Made by a program: the position numbers and the translations under genes. The notes under the pieces are model-generated. The model saw only the letters and a list, made by a program, of their open reading frames with translations, had not been told where the DNA came from and searched no databases. DNA of 11,877 nucleotides from Clostridia bacterium (GTDB taxonomy: Bacteria; Bacillota; Clostridia; Christensenellales; Pumilibacteraceae). The stretch covers positions 1 to 11,877 of the forward strand of contig JAFTMM010000042.1 of the NCBI GenBank assembly GCA_017452405.1, given 5' to 3'. The stretch's first letter is position 1. Each line of letters starts with the position of its first letter. Positions 5,515 to 11,877 of this stretch are shown piece by piece.

Positions 5515-7398
5515 TTATACTCCTTTTAATCTTTTGTTTAATCTGCCTGCAATGAATTCGGCAAGGAGATTAAGTCCCAGCACGAGGACGATAAGAACTA
5601 CTGCGGTAGCGTAGGCTTCGTTTACGTACCAGCCTTCGCCCGCAAGTCTGTACAGCGCAACTGCAAGAGTGGCGTTACTGTCTAAGTATCCGCTCGGCAT
5701 TGCCGATATTACAGATCCCATAGTGTAGATGAATGGCGCGGATTCGCTTATTACTCTACCCATACTGAGTATGATTGCTGAGAGTATTCCGGGCAACGCA
5801 GAGGGCAGTACGACTTTGAATATAGTACGCATTTTGCCGGCGCCGAGAGCCAGGCTTCCTTCCCTGAGGCTGTCCATAACGGACTTAAGACTTTCCTCGG
5901 TGGAGCGGACTATGGTCGGCAAGAGCATTATGCTTACGGTAAGCGAGCCTGCGAGAATGGTAGACGTGCCTTTAATGATTACAACGAAGGTAAGCATACC
6001 GAACAAACCGTATACGATAGACGGAACACCGCTTAAAACATCTATCGCGCCACGGATAAGACGAACGAAGATATTGTTTTTTTGCGCGTACTCGTTTAAG
6101 AATATCGCCGTGCAGATACCGATGGGGACTGCTATTACAAGGCTTAACAGTACCGTCATTAAAGTAGTTATTATGGACGGAAGTATGGTTATTTCCTCGC
6201 TATTGAACTGATACTCACCGAAAAGCAAATTGGGATGAGTAAAAAGATAGGGCGCGCCCTGTACGAAGATAAATCCGATTACGAGCAGTAGCGCCGAAGC
6301 GGACAGTATGCCCGAACCGATTGCAAAGCCTGCGCCTATCTTCGATGAGTTGATCTTATATTTGACGCCGTCTTTTACTTCGCCGATTTTGTTTTTTATC
6401 TTTATTAGTTTGCTTTTGAAAGCGCCGGGTTGTTTATTCTCTTTACGATCTTCTTTTCTTTTAAAAATCTTGTTGAAAGCTTTGGATATAAAGCCCTTTC
6501 CGTTTACACCGCATGCTATCGCTCTTTTGGATATTGCGCCGAAAATGAGGTTTACTATAAGTACGAAGAACAGAAGGACTACGCCGGTTGCAACGAGCGC
6601 GCCTTGCTGTACCTCTCCGGCGTAACCCATTTCCATTACGATATTAGCGGTAAGCACACGGAAACTTCCGAACAGACCGTCGGGATATGCAACCGAATTA
6701 CCTGCAACCATAACGACCGCCATGGTTTCACCGAGCGCTCTGCCTATGCCGAGAACGAGCGAAGCGAATATGCCCGAACGGCTCGCCTTTACCATAGTTC
6801 CAAACACCGCGCGTGAATGGCTTGCGCCGAGAGCAAGCGCGCCTTCGTAGTACGTGCGAGGTACTGCTTCAAGGCTGGTTTTTGATAAAGATACTACGGT
6901 AGGCAATATCATTATGCCGAGAATTATCGAGGTTGCAAGCAGTCCGCTTCCGTTATTGGGAGCAAAATTTGCAAGGAGCGGTAACAGAAATACTATACCG
7001 AAGAAGCCGTAAACGACCGAAGGTATGCCTGCAAGCAGGTTTATCATTGACGAGAATACTTTCTTTAATTTCTTAGGGCAGTAAAACGCAAGGAATACTG
7101 CCGTAAAAAAGCCGAGCGTGCCTCCGATAGCGAGCGCACCTACGGTAGCGAGGAGCGTACCCACGATCATTTTGAATATTCCGTAGCTTCCTGAAAGCGT
7201 TTCCGTCTCAAAGGTATCAAGTCTGTCGGGCGACCATTTGTCTCCGAACAGGAAATCAAAAAATCCTATTTTACCGAGGGCAGGAATACCTCTTATAAGC
7301 ATGAAAACGAAAATCGCGATAACGGCGATTACGCATATAACCGCCGCTACCGTGAATATTACACATCCTGCTCGTTCTTTTACTTTAGAGCTTATCAT
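5515..7398 (-). CDS. pstCA: PstC-PstA fusion, phosphate ABC transporter permease
   Basis: A single 627-residue frame contains both permease subunits of the phosphate importer. Residues 1 to about 290 are PstC: a membrane segment at 12-36, AGIPSVVYGFFG (123-134), the ATPase-coupling EAA segment with EGALALGAS (185-193) and GRALGETMAVVMVAGN (219-234). Residues from about 353 on are PstA: SGVPSIVYGLFG (456-467), EGSLALGAG (513-521) and GRVISESAPFIYTMG (547-561). The 60-odd residues between them are hydrophilic and strongly basic and contain no methionine, so there is no sign of a hidden PstA start or a frameshift. Each half is of normal length. In most bacteria these are two genes. The chain should form the transmembrane channel alone, with two PstB copies below. 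It starts two bases after the pstS stop, so it is co-transcribed and probably translationally coupled. Confidence 0.94.
   Translation of the reverse strand: MISSKVKERAGCVIFTVAAVICVIAVIAIFVFMLIRGIPALGKIGFFDFLFGDKWSPDRLDTFETETLSGSYGIFKMIVGTLLATVGALAIGGTLGFFTAVFLAFYCPKKLKKVFSSMINLLAGIPSVVYGFFGIVFLLPLLANFAPNNGSGLLATSIILGIMILPTVVSLSKTSLEAVPRTYYEGALALGASHSRAVFGTMVKASRSGIFASLVLGIGRALGETMAVVMVAGNSVAYPDGLFGSFRVLTANIVMEMGYAGEVQQGALVATGVVLLFFVLIVNLIFGAISKRAIACGVNGKGFISKAFNKIFKRKEDRKENKQPGAFKSKLIKIKNKIGEVKDGVKYKINSSKIGAGFAIGSGILSASALLLVIGFIFVQGAPYLFTHPNLLFGEYQFNSEEITILPSIITTLMTVLLSLVIAVPIGICTAIFLNEYAQKNNIFVRLIRGAIDVLSGVPSIVYGLFGMLTFVVIIKGTSTILAGSLTVSIMLLPTIVRSTEESLKSVMDSLREGSLALGAGKMRTIFKVVLPSALPGILSAIILSMGRVISESAPFIYTMGSVISAMPSGYLDSNATLAVALYRLAGEGWYVNEAYATAVVLIVLVLGLNLLAEFIAGRLNKRLKGV
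5520..5525 (-). promoter_or_regulatory. Ribosome binding site supporting the GTG start of pstB
   Basis: AAGGAG lies eight bases upstream of the GTG at 5511-5509 and within the last codons of pstCA. It is the best site near the beginning of the PstB domain and justifies the non-ATG start. Confidence 0.7.
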
Positions 7399-7400
7399 AA

Positions 7401-8333
7401 TTAACCTAATTCGCCGAACTTCGTGATCTGACCGCTGAAGATGTCGTAGAGCTGAGCCAAGGTGAGGTCGTTAACCGTTTCGTTGTTATTGTTCACTACT
7501 ACCGCTACTGCGTCAAGACATACGTTGAAGCTGTCGATGCCGTCTTCCGCTACGGAGGCCGAAGAAAGTCCGATTACATTTCCTGCGTTGTCGTTCTTAA
7601 CCGCCGACTTACCTACCGACGAGCCCTGAAGGTCGAGGGTGAAGATTGCGTCTGCCGTCGTGCCGTAAAGGTCGGCGTAACCTTCCATAGCGTTCTTGAT
7701 GAATTTTTCCATGGAGGTCGAGCCGTTGATAACAATTTTATCACCTTCAGGAAGAGTAGCCTCGGCAGTGAAATCTTCAACGGGGATAGCCGTTTCGCCT
7801 ACGTTAGCGCGCATTGCCGGATCGGAAAGATAGATGCAACCTGTTTCATCTGCGTGATCTTCGCTCGCTTCGCTCTTTAAATACGTAAGGAAATCGGAAG
7901 CACGCGCGGTAAGCGTGACGTCGGAATTAGTCATAATAACGAAAGGTCTCTGGATTTTATAACTTCCGTCAAGCACGGTAGTTGCGGAAGGCGCTACGCC
8001 CTCTACTCTCACAACCTTAACGGTGTCGTTTACCGAACCGAGGGATACGTAACCGATTGCGTTAACGTCGTTTGCGACTTTTGTCATTACGTTACCCGTT
8101 TCCTTCTGTATATCCGCTTTGTCGGTAGTGTTATATACTTTCTGACCGTTAGCGTCCTTTTCTTCGAGATAATGTTCGCCGTCGGTTACTACCTTATCGA
8201 ACGCTTCTCTCGTTCCACTACCTGCTTCTCTTACCACTACGGTAATGTTCTTTTCACCGCCACAAGCAGTAAATCCGATTGCCATCGAGACGATGGCTAC
8301 GCTTGCAAGCAAGACTGCTAAAAACTTTTTCAT
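7401..8333 (-). CDS. pstS: PstS phosphate-binding lipoprotein, circularly permuted
   Basis: A 310-residue exported lipoprotein with lipobox FTAC (Cys24) and AAGGAG five bases before its ATG. It is the phosphate receptor for the fused permease encoded next. The domain order is unusual. Residues 29-~170 hold what is normally the second half of PstS: ITVVVREAGSGTREAF with Arg35 and the GSGT phosphate loop (38-41), NAIGYVSLGSVNDTVK (91-106) and the segment up to the domain-closing helix. Residues ~198-310 hold the normal first half: VINGSTSMEKF (201-211), LQGSSVG (235-241), VCLDAVAVVVNNNN (271-284) and LAQLYDIFSGQITKFGELG as the last residues. The termini therefore fall exactly at the loop that usually links ITxWxELG to the VxxREEGSGT strand. 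The conserved Asp of the DIG(M/A)S motif is Val253 here. I recall similarly arranged PstS proteins in Clostridia databases under the plain PstS name. Phosphate specificity follows from context. Confidence 0.88.
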   Translation of the reverse strand: MKKFLAVLLASVAIVSMAIGFTACGGEKNITVVVREAGSGTREAFDKVVTDGEHYLEEKDANGQKVYNTTDKADIQKETGNVMTKVANDVNAIGYVSLGSVNDTVKVVRVEGVAPSATTVLDGSYKIQRPFVIMTNSDVTLTARASDFLTYLKSEASEDHADETGCIYLSDPAMRANVGETAIPVEDFTAEATLPEGDKIVINGSTSMEKFIKNAMEGYADLYGTTADAIFTLDLQGSSVGKSAVKNDNAGNVIGLSSASVAEDGIDSFNVCLDAVAVVVNNNNETVNDLTLAQLYDIFSGQITKFGELG

Positions 8334-8373
8334 AGTTTCTCCTTAATTTTTTCATGATTGATTTTGTACCCTA

Positions 8374-8439
8374 AGTATACACCTCATAAAACAAAGAAAC
8401 TATCACGTCTGCGTTTGGAAACAGTAAAGTTTTTGTAAA
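8374..8439 (-). promoter_or_regulatory. Candidate pho-controlled promoter of pstS with TTTACA direct repeats
   Basis: Upstream of pstS a -10-like TATACT lies at 8379-8374 without a good -35 box, as expected for an activated promoter. Further upstream TTTACA (8439-8434) and TTTACT (8428-8423) are direct repeats with five bases between, an 11-base period. This matches the TT(A/C/T)A(C/T)A repeat pattern known for PhoP boxes in Bacillus subtilis. Only two clear copies are seen, at about -56 to -72 from the inferred start, somewhat far upstream, so this is tentative. Confidence 0.42.
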
Positions 8440-8441
8440 AT

Positions 8442-8479
8442 AAAAAACCTTTCCTCGCAAGCGTGAGAAAAGGTTTTTT
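8442..8479 (-). terminator. Strong intrinsic terminator after the glycosyltransferase, possibly bidirectional
   Basis: AAAAAACC...GGTTTTTT arms form a stem of about 16 pairs (a C-A mismatch and a G-U pair in the minus transcript) with a four-base loop, followed by U-rich sequence. It lies 17 bases past the glycosyltransferase stop and separates that gene from the pst promoter. Confidence 0.85.
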
Positions 8480-8496
8480 GCTGTTATAGTTTGTAA

Positions 8497-9522
8497 TTAT
8501 CCGAATTTTACTTTCTTAGCCATGGACTTATAGCCCTTAATCATAAACGCTCTGCCGATAGGGCGAGGCAAGACGTTATAGAACGTAGCGTAGGAACGGT
8601 GCTTCAATTTTCCGTAGAGCCACTTGTCGTGCTCCTTGATTTCTTTCCAAAGCGTCTTTAACGCTTGATACTTTTCCTTAGAAGGCTCGGCTACGGTAAA
8701 AGTAATGGTTATCATCATCAAGCAAGACAGCGCGTGAGCCATATATTTGGCAAGAGCAGGTTCGGTCTTTTTGATTTCGCGCAAGTCGTGAGCAAGCGCC
8801 ATAATTTTCATTACTCTGTTTTGCTGTTCGGTACGCTTTGCAAACACTGCCATATTAACGGACTGATCCGCTCTACCGATAAAATAACGGTATAAATCCA
8901 CGTCGATATAGAACATAGTTTTAACGTAAGGGAGCGGAGTGTAAGCGAAAATATTGTCAACGTAGAAGGTGTGCTTAGGGAGCTGAAGTTTGCACTCGCG
9001 CAAAACCTCCGTCCTATACATAAGCGAATGCATAAGGAATACTTCGGAGCCGTGGAAAGGCTTTACGTCCTTCCAGCCGAAGAATACGTCCGTGGGCATT
9101 TTCTTCGTAAACTTGCGAACGTAGAAAGTATTATCCTCCACGTGTTCGTACACGAAATTAGTAAGGTAAAGGTCGGGAGTTTTTCCCTCTGCAAGGTGTT
9201 TTTTAATGGTATCGAGTACGGTTTTAAGCGCGTCGGCGTCTACCCAATCGTCGCTGTCAACGACCTTATAGTACAGACCGGTTGCGTTTCTTATTCCTTG
9301 ATTAACGCCCTCTCCGTGACCGCCGTTTTCCTGATGTATTGCCTTGCAGATAGTGGGATACTTCTCGGCGTACTCGTCGGCTATTACCGCAGTACCGTCC
9401 TTTGAGCCGTCGTTGACTATGATAATCTCAACGTCCTCTCCTCCGACGAGAATACTATCTATACACTTTCTCATATATGCTTCCGAATTATAGCTCGGAA
9501 TTGCAAAACTAATTAATTTCAT
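8497..9522 (-). CDS. Family-2 glycosyltransferase
   Basis: A 341-residue protein with a GT-A fold glycosyltransferase domain (GT2, PF00535) over about residues 1-110. It has PSYNSEAYM (9-17), the nucleotide-binding IIVNDGSKDGT (34-44), QENGGHGEGVNQGI (64-77) and the metal-binding DSDD (89-92) in KVVDSDDWVD. No signal peptide or convincing membrane segment is seen, so it is probably cytoplasmic or peripheral. Such enzymes move a sugar from a nucleotide-sugar to a growing cell-surface glycan or lipid. The acceptor cannot be told from sequence. The last 130 residues are helical-looking and basic, without a motif I recognise. It is a single-gene unit with its own promoter and terminator and no glycan genes beside it. 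The ATG at 9522 is preceded by AGGG at ten bases, a mediocre site. Confidence 0.86.
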   Translation of the reverse strand: MKLISFAIPSYNSEAYMRKCIDSILVGGEDVEIIIVNDGSKDGTAVIADEYAEKYPTICKAIHQENGGHGEGVNQGIRNATGLYYKVVDSDDWVDADALKTVLDTIKKHLAEGKTPDLYLTNFVYEHVEDNTFYVRKFTKKMPTDVFFGWKDVKPFHGSEVFLMHSLMYRTEVLRECKLQLPKHTFYVDNIFAYTPLPYVKTMFYIDVDLYRYFIGRADQSVNMAVFAKRTEQQNRVMKIMALAHDLREIKKTEPALAKYMAHALSCLMMITITFTVAEPSKEKYQALKTLWKEIKEHDKWLYGKLKHRSYATFYNVLPRPIGRAFMIKGYKSMAKKVKFG

Positions 9523-9559
9523 AAAATTATATCCCTATTCCCTTATTTCTTGTTAACAT

Positions 9560-9588
9560 ATTATAACATATGATTGACAAACTTGCAA
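9560..9588 (-). promoter_or_regulatory. Promoter of the glycosyltransferase gene
   Basis: On the minus strand TTGCAA (9588-9583) and a perfect TATAAT (9565-9560) are 17 bases apart, about 38 bases before the ATG at 9522. The rest of the gap up to the terminator at 9633 is plain AT-rich sequence in which I see nothing further. Confidence 0.7.
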
Positions 9589-9632
9589 TAGCTTAATCAA
9601 ATTTTTTTAACGCAAAAACATATTTTATAGCG

Positions 9633-9658
9633 AAAAAAGACCGCAAACGGCCTTTTTT
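9633..9658 (-). terminator. Intrinsic terminator after pflA
   Basis: The arms AAAAAAGGCCG and CGGTCTTTTTT pair over 11 positions (one G-U) around a four-base loop and end in a U run, ten bases after the pflA stop. The near symmetry would also allow stopping in the other direction. Confidence 0.85.
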
Positions 9659-9667
9659 CATATTACT

Positions 9668-10408
9668 CTATTCACTTTTCAAAATTTCCACAAGGTGATT
9701 AATAGTCTCCGTCGAAGTTTCGGGGTGAACCGCAAAGGGGAAATTCAATCCAAGTCGGTCGTATTTTTCAGAGCAAAGCTTGCGAAACGGCAATAATTCG
9801 ACTTTGTCTATTACGTCAGCAAAAGGGCTTATAATTTCTTTCAAAAGGCGGATATTTTCCTCGCCGTCGTTTATGCCCTCGACGATTACCTGCCTTATCC
9901 AAAGGCGCTTGCCCGCTTTCTTTATTTTGCGCGCGAAGTCCAACGCTTGCGCCAAACTACCGCCCGTATATTTTCGGTAGTCTTCTTCGTTCGTAAACTT
10001 AACGTCAAGCAGGGCAAGGTCTATGTTTTCTATCAATTCGTCTACGTCTTCGCCGGCTACGTTTCCGCTCGTGTCTACCGCTACGTGCAGTCCTTCCTTC
10101 TTAAGAAGGCGCGCTAAGGCAGTAAAGAACTTTGCCTGCAAAAGCGGTTCTCCACCGCTGAACGTCACTCCGCCTTGCGCTATGTACGGCTTATACCGCA
10201 AAATTTTTTGGGCAAGCTCACCTGCCGTAACCTCCTCACCTTTCTCCGTCCACGTTTCGGGGTTATGACAATAAGCGCAACGGAGCGGACAGCCTACTCC
10301 GAACACTACCGTTCTCAGTCCCGGTCCGTCTACTGCGCCGAGGGACTGAATACCGCTTATTCTGCCCTTTTCAGACGAAAGAGTGGAAAGTTCTGCTGAT
10401 AACTTCAC
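9668..10408 (-). CDS. pflA: Pyruvate formate-lyase activating enzyme (radical SAM)
   Basis: About 246 residues. The radical-SAM cluster motif lies in GCPLRCAYCHN (Cys40, Cys44, Cys47 from the chosen start), preceded by GAVDGPGLRTVVF and followed by GGVTFSGGEPLLQ (SAM binding) and the LDVKF and IRQVIVEGIND segments, all as in PflA. It uses S-adenosylmethionine and a [4Fe-4S] cluster to place the glycyl radical on pyruvate formate-lyase, in the cytoplasm under anaerobic conditions. The frame is open 25 codons further upstream, but the GTG at 10408 has AAGGAG seven bases before it and gives the usual family length. The upstream extension would lie wholly inside pflB and has no PflA-like sequence. 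It overlaps pflB by 38 bases, so the two are co-transcribed and their levels probably coupled. Confidence 0.92.
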   Translation of the reverse strand: MKLSAELSTLSSEKGRISGIQSLGAVDGPGLRTVVFGVGCPLRCAYCHNPETWTEKGEEVTAGELAQKILRYKPYIAQGGVTFSGGEPLLQAKFFTALARLLKKEGLHVAVDTSGNVAGEDVDELIENIDLALLDVKFTNEEDYRKYTGGSLAQALDFARKIKKAGKRLWIRQVIVEGINDGEENIRLLKEIISPFADVIDKVELLPFRKLCSEKYDRLGLNFPFAVHPETSTETINHLVEILKSE

Positions 10409-11877
10409 GTTGTTGCTCCTTGGTGAGCTTGTGGAAATTAACGGCGTAACCGGATACACGGATCGTAAGGTTGGGGTACGCATCGGGGTTGTTCATTGCT
10501 TCCACGAGTTTTTCTCTATCAAGCACGTTTACGTTGAGGTGGTGGGCGTTCTGCGCAAAATATCCGTCGAGTATGCTTACGAGGTTGGATTTACGCTCGT
10601 CCAGATTCTTGCCGAGAGCGTCGGGTATTATCGAGAACGTGTTGGAAATTCCGTCACGGCAGTCTTCGTAAGAGAGCTTTGCTACCGAGTTAAGCGAAGC
10701 AAGCGCGCCGTTGGTTTCGCGGTTATGCATGGGGTTTGCGCCCGGAGCGAACGGTTCGCCCGCCTTTCTGCCGTCAGGAGTCGCACCCGTTTTTTTGCCG
10801 TAAACGACGTTGGAAGTTATAGTCAACGCAGAAAGCGTGTGGATTGCGCCTCTATACGCAGGCGTCTTGCGAAGCTCGGTTATGAACTTATGGAGCACGT
10901 CCTTTGCGATAGAATCCACTCTGTCGTCATCGTTGCCAAACTTGGGGAAGTCGCCCTCGGTTACAAAGTCCACGATAACGCCGTCCTCGTTTCTAACAGC
11001 CGTTACTTTGGCGTACTTAATCGCGCTTAAGCTGTCGGCAATAACGCTCAATCCCGCTACGCCGAACGCCATTAAGCGTTCGACCTTAGTGTCGTGGAGC
11101 GCCATCTGTATTTTTTCATACGCGTATTTGTCGTGCATAAAGTGGATAACGTTCATCGTTTCAACGTACGTTTTAGCCAACCATTCGAGATAGTAATCAA
11201 GGCGCTTAACTATTTCGTCATATTCAAGTACGTCCTTTTCGTATACCGGCATTTCCGGTCCTACCTGCATGAAGTAACGTTCGTCCTTACCGCCGTTAAG
11301 CGCCATAAGGAGCGTTTTGGGCAGGTTGCAACGCGCGCCGAAAAACTGCATTTGCTTGCCCAGCTTCATACTGCTAACGCAACAAGCAATCGCGTAGTCG
11401 TCACCGCTTATGGGGCGCATTACGTCGTCGTTTTCGTACTGAATGGAGTCCGTTTCCGCAGAAACTTTGGTTGCGTATTTCTTAAACGCATCGGGAAGAT
11501 CTTTTGACCAAAGCACGGTAAGGTTGGGTTCGGGTGAATAGCCAAGGTTATAAAGCGTGTGGAGGAAACGGAAAGAGTTTTTCGTAACGAGAGGACGTCC
11601 GTCTTCCCCCATTCCGCCCACCGATTCTGTTATCCACATCGGATCGCCTGCGAAAAGTTCGTTATATTCGGGCGTGCGGAGGTGGCGCATGGTGCGGAGT
11701 TTAAGAACGAAGCCGTCGATTATTTCCTGTACGCCTTCCTCGTCCAAAGTGCCTTCCGCAAGGTCACGCTCGGCGTAAACGTCAAGGAAAGTGCCTACTC
11801 TACCTAGACTCATTGCCGCGCCGTTCGGCTCTTTGTTCGCTGCAAGATATGCAAAGTATAACCACTGCGTCGCTTCA
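10371..11877 (-). CDS. pflB: Pyruvate formate-lyase (formate C-acetyltransferase), 5' end outside window
   Basis: The last 501 codons of the gene are present; the start lies past the right edge. In-frame sequence before Met at 11813 reads EATQWLYFAYLAANKEPNGA, which continues the family alignment, so that Met is internal. The adjacent catalytic cysteines are in AIACCVSSMK (Cys144-Cys145 counting from that Met), and the glycyl-radical loop RVSGYAVNF (Gly455) precedes LTKEQQREVISRTFHSFV at the C-terminus. The enzyme converts pyruvate and CoA to acetyl-CoA and formate in anaerobic fermentation. YEND..RPISGDDYAIACC and GATPDGRKAGEPFAPGANPMH are typical of true PflB rather than glycerol or choline glycyl-radical lyases. 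pflA overlaps its 3' end and provides the activator. Confidence 0.95.
   Translation of the reverse strand, partial: EATQWLYFAYLAANKEPNGAAMSLGRVGTFLDVYAERDLAEGTLDEEGVQEIIDGFVLKLRTMRHLRTPEYNELFAGDPMWITESVGGMGEDGRPLVTKNSFRFLHTLYNLGYSPEPNLTVLWSKDLPDAFKKYATKVSAETDSIQYENDDVMRPISGDDYAIACCVSSMKLGKQMQFFGARCNLPKTLLMALNGGKDERYFMQVGPEMPVYEKDVLEYDEIVKRLDYYLEWLAKTYVETMNVIHFMHDKYAYEKIQMALHDTKVERLMAFGVAGLSVIADSLSAIKYAKVTAVRNEDGVIVDFVTEGDFPKFGNDDDRVDSIAKDVLHKFITELRKTPAYRGAIHTLSALTITSNVVYGKKTGATPDGRKAGEPFAPGANPMHNRETNGALASLNSVAKLSYEDCRDGISNTFSIIPDALGKNLDERKSNLVSILDGYFAQNAHHLNVNVLDREKLVEAMNNPDAYPNLTIRVSGYAVNFHKLTKEQQREVISRTFHSFV
10416..10421 (-). promoter_or_regulatory. Ribosome binding site of pflA inside pflB
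   Basis: AAGGAG, encoding part of the KEQQ segment of PflB, lies seven bases ahead of the GTG at 10408-10406. It fixes the pflA start and explains the 38-base overlap of the two genes. Confidence 0.75.

Noticed and set aside
5515..7398. PstCA fusion as a frameshift or missed stop codon
   Set aside because: The linker is a coherent basic sequence in the same frame with no Met and no sign of out-of-frame translation, and both halves are complete.
7401..8333. PstS order explained as two broken genes or an assembly join
   Set aside because: One continuous frame with a proper leader contains both halves once each, and the ends fall exactly at a natural domain boundary. A misjoin would be unlikely to give this. 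Read-level confirmation would still help.
8320..8357. A second ATGAAAAAATTA just upstream of the pstS ATG as an alternative start or leader peptide
   Set aside because: It is in a different frame from pstS, has no ribosome site of its own and overlaps the pstS site; it encodes nothing recognisable.
10409..10483. Upstream extension of pflA to an ATG at 10483
   Set aside because: The added 25 residues are encoded within pflB, resemble no PflA N-terminus and would place the strong AAGGAG site inside the gene.
10383..11030. A 215-codon open frame on the plus strand
   Set aside because: It lies entirely antisense to well-conserved pflB codons. The Val/Arg-rich sequence resembles no family I know and it has no ribosome site of note.
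1..11877. CRISPR arrays, tRNA genes, riboswitches, insertion sequences or phage attachment sites
   Set aside because: I looked for regular spaced repeats, cloverleaf features, conserved riboswitch cores and transposase frames and saw none.

Overview
The window looks like part of a chromosome of an anaerobic Gram-positive bacterium of the class Clostridia (Bacillota), possibly an uncultured gut lineage. This rests on the low-to-moderate G+C, lipoprotein-type binding proteins with an MKK...GF(S/T)ACG leader, a PhoP/PhoR-type two-component system next to pst, an AzlCD exporter and a pyruvate formate-lyase pair. No rRNA, tRNA or other marker is present, so the placement is an inference. Every recognisable gene is on the minus strand, so the window reads right to left.

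Reading in the direction of transcription: (1) 11877-9668, the 3' part of pflB (glycyl-radical pyruvate formate-lyase) followed by the overlapping pflA (its radical-SAM activase), closed by a hairpin terminator at 9633-9658. (2) 9588-8497, a single family-2 glycosyltransferase with its own consensus-like promoter and a strong terminator at 8442-8479. (3) 8439-1678, a complete phosphate module in the order pstS, pstCA, pstB, phoU, phoP, phoR. Its genes are tightly spaced or overlapping, except for a 44-base gap before phoU that holds a good promoter, and it ends in a terminator at 1641-1675. (4) 1637-421, azlC-azlD (branched-chain amino acid exporter) from a perfect TTGACA-17-TATAAT promoter. 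(5) 420-210, an intergenic stretch with what look like remnants of two dispersed repeats and a candidate promoter. (6) 209-1, the start of an amino-acid-type ABC binding protein that runs off the window.

The phosphate module is the centre of interest. PstS appears to be circularly permuted. The half that is normally C-terminal (with the GSGT phosphate loop) comes straight after the lipoprotein signal. The half that is normally N-terminal (with the GSTS strand-loop) comes last, and the protein stops at the ITKFGELG segment that normally joins the two halves. The two permease subunits PstC and PstA are also fused into one 627-residue chain through a very basic linker. With the PstB ATPase these would give a phosphate importer made of three genes instead of four. 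PhoU and the PhoP/PhoR pair would sense its state and control it, probably through direct repeats seen upstream of pstS.

The truncated binding protein at the left edge also lacks its expected first strand, either by deletion or by a similar permutation. Its leader closely resembles that of the permuted PstS.
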